Origin: Paracoccaceae bacterium
GTDB taxonomy: Bacteria > Pseudomonadota > Alphaproteobacteria > Rhodobacterales > Rhodobacteraceae
Assembly (NCBI GenBank): GCA_024742705.1
Contig: JANSXZ010000013.1
Coordinates: 1 to 64,000 of the forward strand
Length of the DNA: 64,000 nucleotides
Reading direction: 5' to 3'
Under the pieces are notes generated by a model that was not told where the DNA came from, did no database searches, and was given only the letters and a program-made list of their open reading frames with translations. A program made the position numbers and the translations under genes. Each line of letters starts with the position of its first letter. The first letter of the stretch is position 1. Positions 16,011 to 25,710 of the stretch are shown piece after piece.

Positions 16011-17165
16011 TCAGAGCAGGCCGGGGTCTTCGCCCATGTCCAGCCCTGGAAACACCTGCGTTTCCAGAGCACTGCGCCCGATCCCCGCAATCGCCCGCAG
16101 CACCCATGCGGCAGGTGCGCGTACATCCGCCGTGGGCATCAGGTCGCGGCGCGCATAGAGATCGGCTTCGGCCAGACCCGGCCAACGCCCCACGACGCGC
16201 CCGCCTCGCAACGCACCGCCGGCCAGAATCATGGCGCCACCGGTGCCGTGGTCGGTGCCGCCGGTGCCGTTTTCCACAACGGTGCGGCCGAACTCGGTCA
16301 TCGCGACCACCGTCGTCTGCGCCCAGACATCGCCGAGGTCCGCGCGCAACGCGAGAAGAACATCCGACAACCGCGTCAGCGCCGGGCGCAACGTGTGCTT
16401 CTGGTTGCGATGCGTGTCCCAGCCCGACAGCGAAAACGCGGCGATCCGGGTGTCGGCGCGCAACTGCGCTGCGGTGAAACGCGCCACCTGAAGGTGCTGC
16501 GGCGCGGCTTCGGCGGCGCGGGCCTCGAATCCGTCGGTGATCCGGCCGGCTTCGCGCCACGCCGCGTCGAACATCGGATCATCGCGCATCACCATGTCCG
16601 CCAGCAGCCGCGCCTGCGGCCCCAACCGCAGCGCCACATCGGGTGACCAGTCCGACACCCGCGCGGGACCGTCGAGAATGCGCAGGCCGCCCTGCCCCAC
16701 CGCGAACGCCATGTTGGCATGCGCGCCGGGCACCTGCTGGACCACCCGGTTCAGCCAACCGCCCCGCCGGTCGCCCAGATCCAGCGTGCCCGCTTCGAGC
16801 AGATCCTGACCGTCGAAATGGCTGCGTTTGTCGCGATAGGGCGTGGACACCGCATGAACAAAGCCCAGCTCGCCCGAGCGCCACAGCGGCATCAGATCGC
16901 CCAGCGCCGGATGCGCGGCGAAAAACCCGTCGAGATCGTGCCCACCGTCGCTCAGCCCCGGACGCAGGGCCGCAAATCCCGGCGCGCCGACCGGGCGCAC
17001 CACATCAAGCCCGTCCATTCCGCCGCGCAGGATGATCACCACGAGGCGGTTTTGCCCGGGCGTCGCCGCAAGGCTGAGCGGTGTCAGCAACGGGCTGGCC
17101 GCCAGGCTGCATCCGATCAGCGCGGCCTGCGCCAGAACCTGGCGGCGTGTGGGCTGGTTGGTCAT
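16011..17165 (-). CDS. DUF1501 domain-containing protein, Tat-type signal
   Basis: A 384-residue protein of the DUF1501 family, a sulfatase/alkaline-phosphatase-like fold. The N terminus carries a Tat-like motif (TRRQVLAQAA, Arg7-Arg8) and a hydrophobic segment ending near residue 34. LVVIILRGGMDGLDVV near 40, RSHFDGQDLLEAGT near 114, SGWDTHRNQ near 245, and TEFGRTVVENGTGGTDHGTGG near 290 are family blocks containing likely metal ligands. Function is not established. GGAG lies seven bases from the ATG. It follows the DUF1800 gene by 13 bp, a common pairing. Confidence 0.9.
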   Translation of the reverse strand: MTNQPTRRQVLAQAALIGCSLAASPLLTPLSLAATPGQNRLVVIILRGGMDGLDVVRPVGAPGFAALRPGLSDGGHDLDGFFAAHPALGDLMPLWRSGELGFVHAVSTPYRDKRSHFDGQDLLEAGTLDLGDRRGGWLNRVVQQVPGAHANMAFAVGQGGLRILDGPARVSDWSPDVALRLGPQARLLADMVMRDDPMFDAAWREAGRITDGFEARAAEAAPQHLQVARFTAAQLRADTRIAAFSLSGWDTHRNQKHTLRPALTRLSDVLLALRADLGDVWAQTTVVAMTEFGRTVVENGTGGTDHGTGGAMILAGGALRGGRVVGRWPGLAEADLYARRDLMPTADVRAPAAWVLRAIAGIGRSALETQVFPGLDMGEDPGLL

Positions 17166-17178
17166 CGTGTTCTCCCGC

Positions 17179-18567
17179 TCAGCATCTCTGAAACCCCGGC
17201 GATGCAAGGATCAGTCCGATGGCGTCGGCGCGGCTTTCGGCGGCCCGGGCCGCGAAGCCGACCGCCGGGGTGGCCCGCGCACCCAGCGCCTGCCCGACGA
17301 AAGCGCCGGGATCGGGCAGCACCGGCAACAGATGCGCCGGGAAATCGATCGCCCATTGCAACCGGGCCGACAGGCTCTGGGGGGTGATCCAGGCCTTGTC
17401 ATCCTCGGGCCAGCCGTCGGGCCCCGGCGGACGGTTCCACTCCTGGCCCATGCGGCGCAGCGGCCGCAGCACGAGGCGGCGCACCTGATCGTGGGTCAGG
17501 GCGCCCAGGTTGCTCTGGTCCAGGCCCAGCGCGCGACAGGCCGAGCTGATGAAATGCTCGGCCGGCTTGACATTGCCGGGCGCAGCCGTCCAGGCCGACG
17601 GGTCGGACAGCAGCGCCGCGCTGACGGCCAGAAGATCGCCGCCGGTGTCGCGGTAGCGCGCGGTCAGCCGGTCGATCAGATCCGGTGGCGGCGCATCGCC
17701 GACAAAATGCACCGCCAGTTTCCACGCCAGATGCCGCGCGGTGGCCGGGTGTTCGGCCAGATCGTCCAGCACACGCGCAATATCCGCCACATCCGGCGTG
17801 GCGCTGCCATAGGACCGGCCCAGAACCGTTTCCGCCCCCGGTTCGGCATAGGCGGTGCGGAATTCAAACCCCGAGCGGACATCGAATGTCATTCCGGTGA
17901 ACAGTTCGGCCAGTTGCCGCACATCGGCCTGGGTATAGGGGCCGTTCACGCCCAGTGTGTGCAGCTCCATCACTTCGCGGGCGAGGTTTTCGTTCAGCCC
18001 GCGCCCCGCGCCACGGCGGTTGGCCGCCGGGCTGTTGGGGCCCATGGAAACCTTCTGGTCCAGCGCAAGGAGCATCATCGGATGCATCACCGCCGCACGC
18101 AGCATATCGCCAAAGCGCCCCGCCACATGCGGGCGGATCGCCTCTTCGGTATAGGCCGGCAGGCCGGCGCGCGCAAAGGTACTGCCGACGCGGGCGGTGA
18201 AGTGATCCGCCCAGAAGGCGACCAGACGTTCGCGGAAGGCATCCGCGGACAGGCTGCGGCGCAGCAGGGTCTGCACGATGGTCATCCGGGCTTCGGCGAT
18301 CGCGCGATGCTGAACCGCCTGGATCGCCGCGCGCGCGTCGCCCTTGCGATCGGTCTCGCGCAGGCGCTTGTATCGGCGCTTGGCCGCCTGCCGCGCCAGT
18401 TGATGCTGGCGATAGGCATCGGATCCGGCAATCGGGAACCGTCGCGCCGCAAGGTCGGGCCCCGCCAGCAGGGCGATCATCCGGTCCGCGTCTTTCGGCG
18501 GTGCCACCCTTGGCGACAGGCCATACCCAAAGCGGATTTCCGCCATCGCCGGAGAAAAGTACGACAT
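17179..18567 (-). CDS. DUF1800 domain-containing protein
   Basis: A 462-residue protein of the DUF1800 family: EIRFGYGLSPR at the start, FWADHFTARVGSTFARAGLPAYTEEAIRPHVAGRF near 120-150, NENLAREVMELHTLGVNGPYTQADVRQLAELFTGM near 190-225, and HLAWKLAVHFVGD near 280. No signal peptide is evident, unlike its DUF1501 partner. The start at 18567 (MSYFSPAMAEIRF) matches how family members usually begin; the ATG at 18591 would add eight residues. Function unknown; it forms a two-gene unit with DUF1501. Confidence 0.88.
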   Translation of the reverse strand: MSYFSPAMAEIRFGYGLSPRVAPPKDADRMIALLAGPDLAARRFPIAGSDAYRQHQLARQAAKRRYKRLRETDRKGDARAAIQAVQHRAIAEARMTIVQTLLRRSLSADAFRERLVAFWADHFTARVGSTFARAGLPAYTEEAIRPHVAGRFGDMLRAAVMHPMMLLALDQKVSMGPNSPAANRRGAGRGLNENLAREVMELHTLGVNGPYTQADVRQLAELFTGMTFDVRSGFEFRTAYAEPGAETVLGRSYGSATPDVADIARVLDDLAEHPATARHLAWKLAVHFVGDAPPPDLIDRLTARYRDTGGDLLAVSAALLSDPSAWTAAPGNVKPAEHFISSACRALGLDQSNLGALTHDQVRRLVLRPLRRMGQEWNRPPGPDGWPEDDKAWITPQSLSARLQWAIDFPAHLLPVLPDPGAFVGQALGARATPAVGFAARAAESRADAIGLILASPGFQRC

Positions 18568-18680
18568 CAGACCCGCAAGACCCCACGCCATGCGACGCCA
18601 CCCGGCGCCTGATCAGACGATACCAGAGCATGCGGCCGCGATCACCGCCAAAAACGACCTGTCGCGAAATTTCGCCCTTG

Positions 18681-20456
18681 TCAGTCGCGCGGGATCACCC
18701 GCAGCCCCAGTTCCATGAGTTGCTCGGCCATCGGCTCGGACGGCGCAGACATCATCACGTCTTCGGCCCGCTGGTTCATCGGGAACATGATGACTTCACG
18801 GATGTTCGCCTCGTCGGCCAGCAACATCACGATACGGTCGATGCCGGCAGCGCAGCCGCCATGCGGCGGCGCGCCGTATTGAAAGGCATTGACCATGCCG
18901 CCAAACCGCTTGCGCACCTCGTCTTCGCCGTAGCCGGCGATTTCAAACGCCTTGAACATGATCTCGGGGCGGTGGTTCCGAATCGCGCCCGAAACCAGTT
19001 CATAGCCGTTGCAGGCCAGATCGTACTGATAGCCCAGCACTTCGAGAGGGTCACCCTCCAGCGCCTCCATGCCCCCCTGCGGCATCGAAAACGGGTTGTG
19101 TTCGAAATCGATCCTGCCGGTTTCCGCGTCCTGTTCGTAGATCGGGAAATCGACGATCCAGGCAAAGGCAAAGCGGTTTTCGTCGATCAGCCCCAGTTCG
19201 CGCCCGATTTCGGTGCGCGCCTTTCCGGCGACGGCTTCAAAGGTCTTGGGCTTGCCGCCCAGGAAGAACGCCGCATCGCCGACGCCCAGGTCCAGTTGCT
19301 GGCGGATCGCCTCGGTGCGCTCGGGACCGATGTTCTTGGCGAGCGGGCCGGCGGCTTCCATGCCGTCTGCGCCATCACGCCAGAAGATATAGCCCATCCC
19401 CGGCAGGCCTTCCTTCTGCGCAAAGGCATTCATCCGGTCGCAGAACTTGCGTGAGCCGCCGCCCGGCGCTGGAATGGCCCGGATCTCGGTGCCTTCCTGC
19501 TCCAGCAGACGCGCGAAGATGGCAAAGCCCGATCCGGCGAATTGCTCGGACACCACCTGCATCCTGATCGGGTTGCGCAGGTCGGGCTTGTCGGTGCCAT
19601 ACCAAAGGGCCGCATCGCGATAGCTGATCTGCGGCCAGGTCCGGTCAACAGTGCGTCCGCCGCCGAATTCCTCGAAGATGCCGGTCAGAACCGGCTGGAT
19701 CGTGTCGAACACGTCCTGCTGTTCGACAAACGACATCTCGAGGTCGAGCTGGTAGAAATCCGTGGGCGAACGGTCGGCGCGGGGGTCTTCATCGCGGAAA
19801 CACGGGGCGATCTGGAAATACTTGTCGAACCCGCTGACCATGATCAACTGCTTGAACTGCTGCGGCGCCTGCGGCAGCGCATAGAACTTGCCCGGATGCA
19901 GGCGCGACGGCACCAGAAAGTCGCGCGCGCCCTCGGGCGACGAGGCGGTGATGATCGGCGTCTGATACTCGCGGAACCCGATATCCCACATGCGCCGCCG
20001 CATCGACGCCACCACATCCGACCGTAACGTCATGTTGCGCTGCAGCTTTTCGCGCCGCAGATCAAGATAACGGTACCGCAGGCGGGTTTCCTCGGGATAA
20101 TCCTGATCGCCGAAAACCATCAGCGGCAGTTCGCCCGCCGCGCCCAGAACCTCCATGTCGCGGATGAACACCTCGATCTCGCCGGTGGGCAGCTTGGGGT
20201 TGATCAATGCCGCATCGCGCGCCTTCACCAGGCCATCGATGCGGATGCACCATTCGGACCTCAGCGTTTCGACCTGGGCAAAAACCGGGCTGTCGGGATC
20301 GCACAGCACCTGGGTGATGCCGTAGTGGTCGCGCAGGTCGATGAAAAGCACCCCGCCGTGGTCACGCACGCGATGCACCCAACCCGAAAGACGGACGGTT
20401 TCGCCGACATTCGCGGCGGTCAGGGCGGCGCAGGTGTGGCTGCGATAGGCGTTCAT
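18681..20456 (-). CDS. aspS: Aspartate--tRNA(Asp/Asn) ligase
   Basis: A 591-residue class IIb aminoacyl-tRNA synthetase. The OB-fold anticodon-binding domain comes first ([26 protein letters not shown], residues about 18-43). Class II motif 2 follows at [21 protein letters not shown] near 215, the bacterial GAD insertion domain is around 290-410, and motif 3 (GIDRIVMLL) is near residue 545. It charges tRNA-Asp; many alphaproteobacterial forms are non-discriminating and also make Asp-tRNA-Asn. AAGGA precedes the ATG at 20456. Divergent from the cyclopropane synthase-like gene. Confidence 0.97.
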   Translation of the reverse strand: MNAYRSHTCAALTAANVGETVRLSGWVHRVRDHGGVLFIDLRDHYGITQVLCDPDSPVFAQVETLRSEWCIRIDGLVKARDAALINPKLPTGEIEVFIRDMEVLGAAGELPLMVFGDQDYPEETRLRYRYLDLRREKLQRNMTLRSDVVASMRRRMWDIGFREYQTPIITASSPEGARDFLVPSRLHPGKFYALPQAPQQFKQLIMVSGFDKYFQIAPCFRDEDPRADRSPTDFYQLDLEMSFVEQQDVFDTIQPVLTGIFEEFGGGRTVDRTWPQISYRDAALWYGTDKPDLRNPIRMQVVSEQFAGSGFAIFARLLEQEGTEIRAIPAPGGGSRKFCDRMNAFAQKEGLPGMGYIFWRDGADGMEAAGPLAKNIGPERTEAIRQQLDLGVGDAAFFLGGKPKTFEAVAGKARTEIGRELGLIDENRFAFAWIVDFPIYEQDAETGRIDFEHNPFSMPQGGMEALEGDPLEVLGYQYDLACNGYELVSGAIRNHRPEIMFKAFEIAGYGEDEVRKRFGGMVNAFQYGAPPHGGCAAGIDRIVMLLADEANIREVIMFPMNQRAEDVMMSAPSEPMAEQLMELGLRVIPRD

Positions 20457-20691
20457 GAGGGGCGTCCTTCGGTCTGGTCCACGGTCGCGCCGATACACCG
20501 CGCCTGAGACGGGAAGTCAAGCGCGCCGGCGCCCGCATCGGCGGCAAAGCCCGCGATTGCGGCGGTCGCCACGGCCTCACAATCGCGCGGCAATTGCAAT
20601 TTCGCCGGTTTTTCGCTATGCAGGCAGCGGATTTCACAGGTTTTTGTGTCAGGCCCGCCTCTTCGGGCCGCAATGGCGGAGAAACGAGAGG
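20457..20691. promoter_or_regulatory. Divergent aspS / cfa-like promoter region with leader hairpin
   Basis: A 235-bp gap between divergent genes. On the plus strand GGCCCG at 20652-20657 pairs with CGGGCC at 20664-20669 around a six-base loop, 22 bases before the start codon of the downstream gene. No T-run follows. I see no known riboswitch consensus. Confidence 0.35.
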
Positions 20692-21921
20692 ATGTGGAGC
20701 AAACCGTTCGACAAGATGATGCAGCGCCTGATCCGGCGTGGCGCACTGCGGGTGACATACCCCGATGGATCGCATCGGCGCTACGGCGAGGAAACGGCCG
20801 ACGCCATCGAGGTGACAGTTCACGACAACAAGACGCTGCGCCGGCTCTGCCTAGATCCCGAACTGGCCCTGGGCGAGGCCTATATGGACGCCAGCTTTAC
20901 CATCCGTAACGACCGGCTCGAGGATCTGCTGCGGCTGGTGCTGCGCAACCGCGGCGGCGCGGTCATGCCGGCATGGGTGCGCGGCGCGCAGCGGGTGCGG
21001 TTTCACGCCCGCAGGCTGCTGCAACGCAACACCGCGCGTTCGGCCAGGGCGCGCGTTGCGCATCACTACGATCTGTCCGACGATCTCTACCGGCAGTTTC
21101 TCGACGCCGACATGCAGTATTCCTGCGGCTACTTCGCCCGTCCAAACATGACGCTGGATCAGGCACAGGCAGCCAAGAAGGCCCATATCGCCGCCAAGCT
21201 GCTGCTGTCGCCGGGCGACCGGGTGCTCGATATCGGCTGCGGATGGGGCGGCATGGCGATCACCCTGGCACGCGACTACGGCGCGCGGGTCACCGGTGTC
21301 ACCCTGTCCGAAAACCAGCTGGACACCGCGCGCGCCCGCGTCGATGCCGCCGGCCTCGGCGACCGGATCACCCTGCGGCTTCAGGACTACCGCGATCTCG
21401 ACGAACCCTTTGATCGCGTGGTCAGCGTCGGGATGCTGGAACATGTGGGCGTGCCCCACTACCGCGCCTACTTCGCCCGGATCGCCGAACTGCTGACACC
21501 CGATGGCATTGCGCTGATCCACACCATCGGCCGCGCCGCGGCACCGCCGCAGGCGCACAGCCCCTGGATTCACAGATACATCTTTCCCGGCGGCTATGTC
21601 CCTTCGCTTTCCGAACTGGCAGGCCCGATCGAGGCGTCAGGCCTTTGGCAATGCGACATCGAGATCTGGCGCCTGCACTACGCACGGACACTGCGCCACT
21701 GGCTCGCCAATTTCGATGCCGCGCGCGACACGGTGCGCAAATCCCGCGACGACAGGTTCGTGCGTATGTGGCGCTACTATCTCATCGCCTGCATCCTTTC
21801 CTTTGAAGAACAGGCCCAGGCGGTCTACCAGTTCCAGCTTGCCCGCAAACGCGACGCGGTCCCGCTGACCCGCGATTACCTCTATCCCCCGCGCACCTGG
21901 CAGGCCCGCGCCGCCGGCTGA
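20692..21921 (+). CDS. Cyclopropane-fatty-acyl-phospholipid synthase family protein
   Basis: A 409-residue SAM-dependent methyltransferase. The N-terminal domain (about 1-120) is the CFA-synthase lipid-binding part, with LALGEAYMDASFTI near 59. HHYDLSDDLYRQFLD near 124 and MQYSCGYF near 141 are family hallmarks. The SAM loop VLDIGCGWGG is near 178-188, and MLEHVGVPHY near 248 and the GGYVPSLSEL block follow. It probably methylenates or methylates unsaturated acyl chains of membrane phospholipids. The ATG at 20692 is preceded by GAGAGG; a 488-residue ORF extending upstream runs into the divergent aspS 5' region. Confidence 0.92.
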   Translation: MWSKPFDKMMQRLIRRGALRVTYPDGSHRRYGEETADAIEVTVHDNKTLRRLCLDPELALGEAYMDASFTIRNDRLEDLLRLVLRNRGGAVMPAWVRGAQRVRFHARRLLQRNTARSARARVAHHYDLSDDLYRQFLDADMQYSCGYFARPNMTLDQAQAAKKAHIAAKLLLSPGDRVLDIGCGWGGMAITLARDYGARVTGVTLSENQLDTARARVDAAGLGDRITLRLQDYRDLDEPFDRVVSVGMLEHVGVPHYRAYFARIAELLTPDGIALIHTIGRAAAPPQAHSPWIHRYIFPGGYVPSLSELAGPIEASGLWQCDIEIWRLHYARTLRHWLANFDAARDTVRKSRDDRFVRMWRYYLIACILSFEEQAQAVYQFQLARKRDAVPLTRDYLYPPRTWQARAAG

Positions 21922-21930
21922 TCATGCCCC

Positions 21931-21990
21931 GCTTCCTTTCGCCGGAAATATCCCGGGGGAGTCGCCCTTGGCGACGGGGGCGGCGCCCCC
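21931..21990. repeat. Dispersed intergenic repeat, copy B
   Basis: GCTTCCTTTCGCCGGAAATA at 21931-21950 leads into TCCCGGGGGAG, a hairpin GTCGCC-CTT-GGCGAC at 21961-21975, and then GGGGGCGGCGCCCCC. The same order of modules is seen in copy C at 47860 with a different hairpin. It lies between tandem plus-strand genes. Confidence 0.7.
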
Positions 21991-22109
21991 TCCGGCGGCC
22001 CGAAGCACGGGCCGCCGCTTCCCCCTTGCGCCCGCGTCCCCCATGCCTATAACGCAGACAATTTGGACCCGCCCGGCGGCGTCCGCCGTGGATGCAAAAG
22101 GGGCCTGCC

Positions 22110-25100
22110 ATGCCAAAGCGTACCGACATCAAGTCGATCATGATCATCGGCGCAGGCCCCATCGTCATCGGACAGGCCTGCGAATTCGACTACTCCGGCG
22201 CCCAGGCCTGCAAGGCGCTGCGCGAAGAAGGCTACCGGGTCATCCTCGTCAACTCGAACCCGGCCACGATCATGACGGATCCGGGCCTCGCGGATGCAAC
22301 CTACATCGAACCGATCACACCCGAAGTGGTCGCCAAGATCATCGCCCGCGAAAAGCCCGACGCGCTGTTGCCGACAATGGGCGGCCAGACCGGCCTGAAC
22401 ACCGCGCTCGCGCTCGAGGAAATGGGCGTGCTGGCGGAGCACGGGGTCGAGATGATCGGCGCCAAACGCGCGGCCATCGAAATGGCCGAGGACCGCAAGC
22501 TCTTCCGCGAAGCGATGGACCGCCTCGGCATCGAAAACCCGAAGGCCACCATCGTCACCGCCCCAAAGGACGCGCGCGGCAAGAAAGACCTGGCGGCGGG
22601 TCTTGCCCGCGCGATGGACGCGCTCGAGGACATCGGCCTGCCGGCGATCATCCGCCCCGCCTTCACGCTTGGCGGCACCGGCGGCGGCGTCGCCTACAAC
22701 CGTGACGACTACGAGCATTTCTGCCGCTCCGGCATGGACGCAAGCCCGGTTGGCCAGATCCTGATCGACGAATCGCTTCTGGGCTGGAAGGAATTCGAGA
22801 TGGAGGTGGTGCGCGACACGGCCGACAACGCGATCATCGTCTGCTCGATCGAAAACGTCGATCCGATGGGCGTGCACACAGGCGATTCCATCACCGTGGC
22901 CCCGGCGCTGACGCTGACCGACAAGGAATACCAGATCATGCGCAACGGCTCGATCGCCGTTCTGCGCGAGATCGGTGTCGAAACCGGCGGCTCGAACGTG
23001 CAATGGGCGATCAACCCCGAAGACGGCCGCATGGTCGTGATCGAAATGAACCCGCGGGTCTCTCGGTCGTCGGCCCTGGCTTCGAAGGCCACAGGATTTC
23101 CGATTGCCAAGATCGCGGCGAAACTGGCCGTCGGCTATACGCTGGACGAGCTTGACAACGACATCACCAAGGTGACGCCGGCCAGCTTCGAACCGACGAT
23201 CGACTATGTGGTCACGAAGATCCCCCGCTTTGCCTTCGAAAAGTTTCCGGGCGCCGAACCCAACCTGACGACGGCGATGAAATCGGTGGGCGAAGCGATG
23301 GCCGTCGGCCGCAGTTTCCACGAATCGCTGCAAAAGGCGCTGGCTTCGATGGAAACCGGCCTGACCGGGCTGGACGATATCGCTATTCCCGGTGCGCCCG
23401 ACAAGGCGGCGGTGGTCAAGGCGCTCAGCCGTCAGACACCGGACCGTCTGCGCGTGATTGCCCAGGCCATGCGCCACGGGCTGGGCGATGACGAAATCCA
23501 CGCGGTCACCATGTTCGATCCGTGGTTCCTGGCGCGGCTGCGCGAAATCGTCGACGCCGAAGAGGCGCTGAAACGGTCCGGGCTGCCCACCAACGAAGGC
23601 GATCTGCGGGCGCTCAAGATGATGGGCTTCACCGATGCGCGCCTTGGCACGCTGACCGGGCGCGACGAAGACAACGTACGCCGCGCGCGCGAAAACCTCG
23701 GCGTCACGGCGGTGTTCAAGCGGATCGATACCTGCGCCGCCGAATTCGAGGCGCAGACGCCCTATATGTATTCCACCTACGAGGCGCCGGTGTTCGGCGA
23801 TGTCGAATGCGAAGCGCGTCCGACCGACCGTCGCAAGGTGGTGATCCTGGGCGGTGGCCCGAACCGGATCGGCCAGGGCATCGAATTCGATTACTGCTGT
23901 TGCCACGCCTGCTTCGCGCTGACCGATGCGGGCTATGAAACCATCATGATCAACTGCAACCCCGAAACGGTCAGCACCGATTACGACACCTCCGACCGGC
24001 TGTATTTTGAACCGCTGACATTCGAACACGTCATGGAAATCCTGCGTGTCGAACAACAGAACGGCACCTTGCACGGTGTGATCGTGCAGTTCGGCGGCCA
24101 GACACCCCTGAAACTGGCCAATGCCCTGGAACAGGCGGGCATCCCGATCCTTGGCACCACGCCCGACGCCATCGACCTGGCCGAGGACCGCGAGCGGTTC
24201 CAGCAACTGGTGCGCAAACTGGGCCTGAAGCAACCGCACAACGCGCTGGCCCATTCCGATGCCGAAGCCTTCGAGGTGGCCGGCGAAATCGGCTTCCCGC
24301 TGGTGATCCGCCCCTCCTACGTTCTGGGCGGGCGCGCGATGGAGATCGTGCGCGATCGCGCGCAGCTTGAACGCTACATCTCGGACGCGGTGGTTGTCTC
24401 GGGCGACAGCCCGGTGCTGCTCGACAGCTATCTGTCGGGCGCCGTCGAACTGGATGTGGATGCGCTGTGCGACGGCGAGGCGGTGCATGTGGCCGGGATC
24501 ATGCAACATATCGAAGAGGCCGGCGTGCATTCCGGCGACAGCGCCTGTTCGCTGCCGCCCTATTCGCTTGACCCCGCGATCATCGCCGAAGTCGAAACCC
24601 AGACCCACGCCCTGGCGCGCGCGCTGGGGGTTGTCGGGCTGATGAACGTGCAATTCGCGATCAAGGACGGCGAGATCTATTTGATCGAGGTCAATCCCCG
24701 CGCCTCGCGCACGGTGCCGTTCGTGGCCAAGGCCACCGACAGCGCCATCGCCTCGATCGCCGCGCGGGTGATGGCCGGCGAGAAGCTGTCGGCCTTCCCG
24801 ATGCGCCCGCCCTACGACGTCGACGACAACTACGACAGCATCCTGCCGCTGGCCGATCCGATGACACTGGCCAACCCGAACATGCCCTGGTTTTCCGTCA
24901 AGGAGGCGGTGCTGCCCTTCGCCCGGTTCCCCGGTGTCGATACGATCCTGGGGCCGGAAATGCGGTCGACCGGCGAAGTCATGGGCTGGGACCGCGATTT
25001 CCCGCGTGCCTTTCTCAAGGCCCAGATGGGCGCGGGCATGGTTCTGCCCGACACCGGCCGCGCCTTCGTTTCGATCCGCGACGACGACAAGTCGCCGCAT

Positions 25101-25442
25101 ATGCTGGACGCCGCCCGCACGCTGGTCGGTCTGGGGTTCGATCTGATCGCGACGCGTGGCACCCAGGCCTGGCTGGCCGCGGCCGGCGTGGCCTGTGACA
25201 CGGTGAACAAGGTGTACGAGGGCCGTCCCGATATCGTCGACATGATGAAGGACGGGGCCATCCAGCTGGTGATCAACACCACAGAAGGCGCGCAGGCGGT
25301 CGAGGATTCCAAGGGCATCCGCTCGGTCGCACTCTATGACAAGATCCCCTATTTCACCACCGCCGCGGGGGCACATGCCGCCGCGCTGGCGATCAAGGCG
25401 CAGGCCGAGGGCGACGTGGGCGTGAAGCCGTTGCAGGCGTAA
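22110..25442 (+). CDS. carB: Carbamoyl-phosphate synthase large subunit
   Basis: A 1110-residue enzyme with two homologous ATP-grasp halves. The first starts [21 protein letters not shown] (residues 11-31) and carries FTLGGTGGG near 190. The second starts [21 protein letters not shown] near 578. A C-terminal MGS-like allosteric domain lies at about 965-1105. It makes carbamoyl phosphate from glutamine-derived ammonia, bicarbonate and two ATP for pyrimidine and arginine synthesis. The small subunit CarA is not in this window. The ATG at 22110 is preceded by AAGGGG; an earlier ATG adds six residues. Confidence 0.98.
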   Translation: MPKRTDIKSIMIIGAGPIVIGQACEFDYSGAQACKALREEGYRVILVNSNPATIMTDPGLADATYIEPITPEVVAKIIAREKPDALLPTMGGQTGLNTALALEEMGVLAEHGVEMIGAKRAAIEMAEDRKLFREAMDRLGIENPKATIVTAPKDARGKKDLAAGLARAMDALEDIGLPAIIRPAFTLGGTGGGVAYNRDDYEHFCRSGMDASPVGQILIDESLLGWKEFEMEVVRDTADNAIIVCSIENVDPMGVHTGDSITVAPALTLTDKEYQIMRNGSIAVLREIGVETGGSNVQWAINPEDGRMVVIEMNPRVSRSSALASKATGFPIAKIAAKLAVGYTLDELDNDITKVTPASFEPTIDYVVTKIPRFAFEKFPGAEPNLTTAMKSVGEAMAVGRSFHESLQKALASMETGLTGLDDIAIPGAPDKAAVVKALSRQTPDRLRVIAQAMRHGLGDDEIHAVTMFDPWFLARLREIVDAEEALKRSGLPTNEGDLRALKMMGFTDARLGTLTGRDEDNVRRARENLGVTAVFKRIDTCAAEFEAQTPYMYSTYEAPVFGDVECEARPTDRRKVVILGGGPNRIGQGIEFDYCCCHACFALTDAGYETIMINCNPETVSTDYDTSDRLYFEPLTFEHVMEILRVEQQNGTLHGVIVQFGGQTPLKLANALEQAGIPILGTTPDAIDLAEDRERFQQLVRKLGLKQPHNALAHSDAEAFEVAGEIGFPLVIRPSYVLGGRAMEIVRDRAQLERYISDAVVVSGDSPVLLDSYLSGAVELDVDALCDGEAVHVAGIMQHIEEAGVHSGDSACSLPPYSLDPAIIAEVETQTHALARALGVVGLMNVQFAIKDGEIYLIEVNPRASRTVPFVAKATDSAIASIAARVMAGEKLSAFPMRPPYDVDDNYDSILPLADPMTLANPNMPWFSVKEAVLPFARFPGVDTILGPEMRSTGEVMGWDRDFPRAFLKAQMGAGMVLPDTGRAFVSIRDDDKSPHMLDAARTLVGLGFDLIATRGTQAWLAAAGVACDTVNKVYEGRPDIVDMMKDGAIQLVINTTEGAQAVEDSKGIRSVALYDKIPYFTTAAGAHAAALAIKAQAEGDVGVKPLQA

Positions 25443-25475
25443 CCGCCTGCGGCGCATCCGCAACGATCGGACGCC

Positions 25476-25504
25476 AAGCGCGCCGGCCTGCCCGGCGGGC
25501 TTGA
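25476..25504 (+). terminator. Possible hairpin after carB
   Basis: CAAGC at 25476-25480 pairs with GCTTG at 25500-25504, and inside it GCCGG pairs with CCGGC, with two mismatched bases between the arms. It starts 34 bases after the carB stop. There is no following T-run, so intrinsic termination is uncertain. Confidence 0.35.
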
Positions 25505-25562
25505 CGCCCGCGGCCCGGCACTTCAGCCTTGGCCGAACAACAGCCCACCGAAGGAAACCGAC

Positions 25563-25643
25563 ATGCGCACCGCCCTGATCCTGATCGCCCTTGCCACGCT
25601 GGCCGCCTGCGGCCGCGGCATCCCGCTGGTGCCCATCATCTGA
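25563..25643 (+). CDS. Very small predicted lipoprotein (26 aa)
   Basis: A 26-codon ORF. An N-terminal MRT is followed by a hydrophobic stretch (ALILIALATLAAC) ending in a lipobox LAAC at residues 13-16, leaving ten residues after the acylated Cys (CGRGIPLVPII). AAGGA lies seven bases upstream of the ATG, a good ribosome-binding site. The CG-x-x-x-PL segment is loosely like the start of mature LptM-type small lipoproteins, but the similarity is short. It lies 67 bp upstream of the FabH-like gene on the same strand. It is too short for normal gene finding; comparative evidence would decide it. Confidence 0.55.
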   Translation: MRTALILIALATLAACGRGIPLVPII

Positions 25644-25710
25644 CCCCCGCAGGCTTGACGCGCCCCCCGGTTTTGCGCCACATCGGCCCACCGTTTGCGG
25701 AGGGCACATC

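Noticed and set aside
20640-20691. SAM riboswitch upstream of the cyclopropane synthase-like gene
   Set aside because: Only a simple GGCCCG/CGGGCC hairpin is visible; no conserved riboswitch core could be matched.
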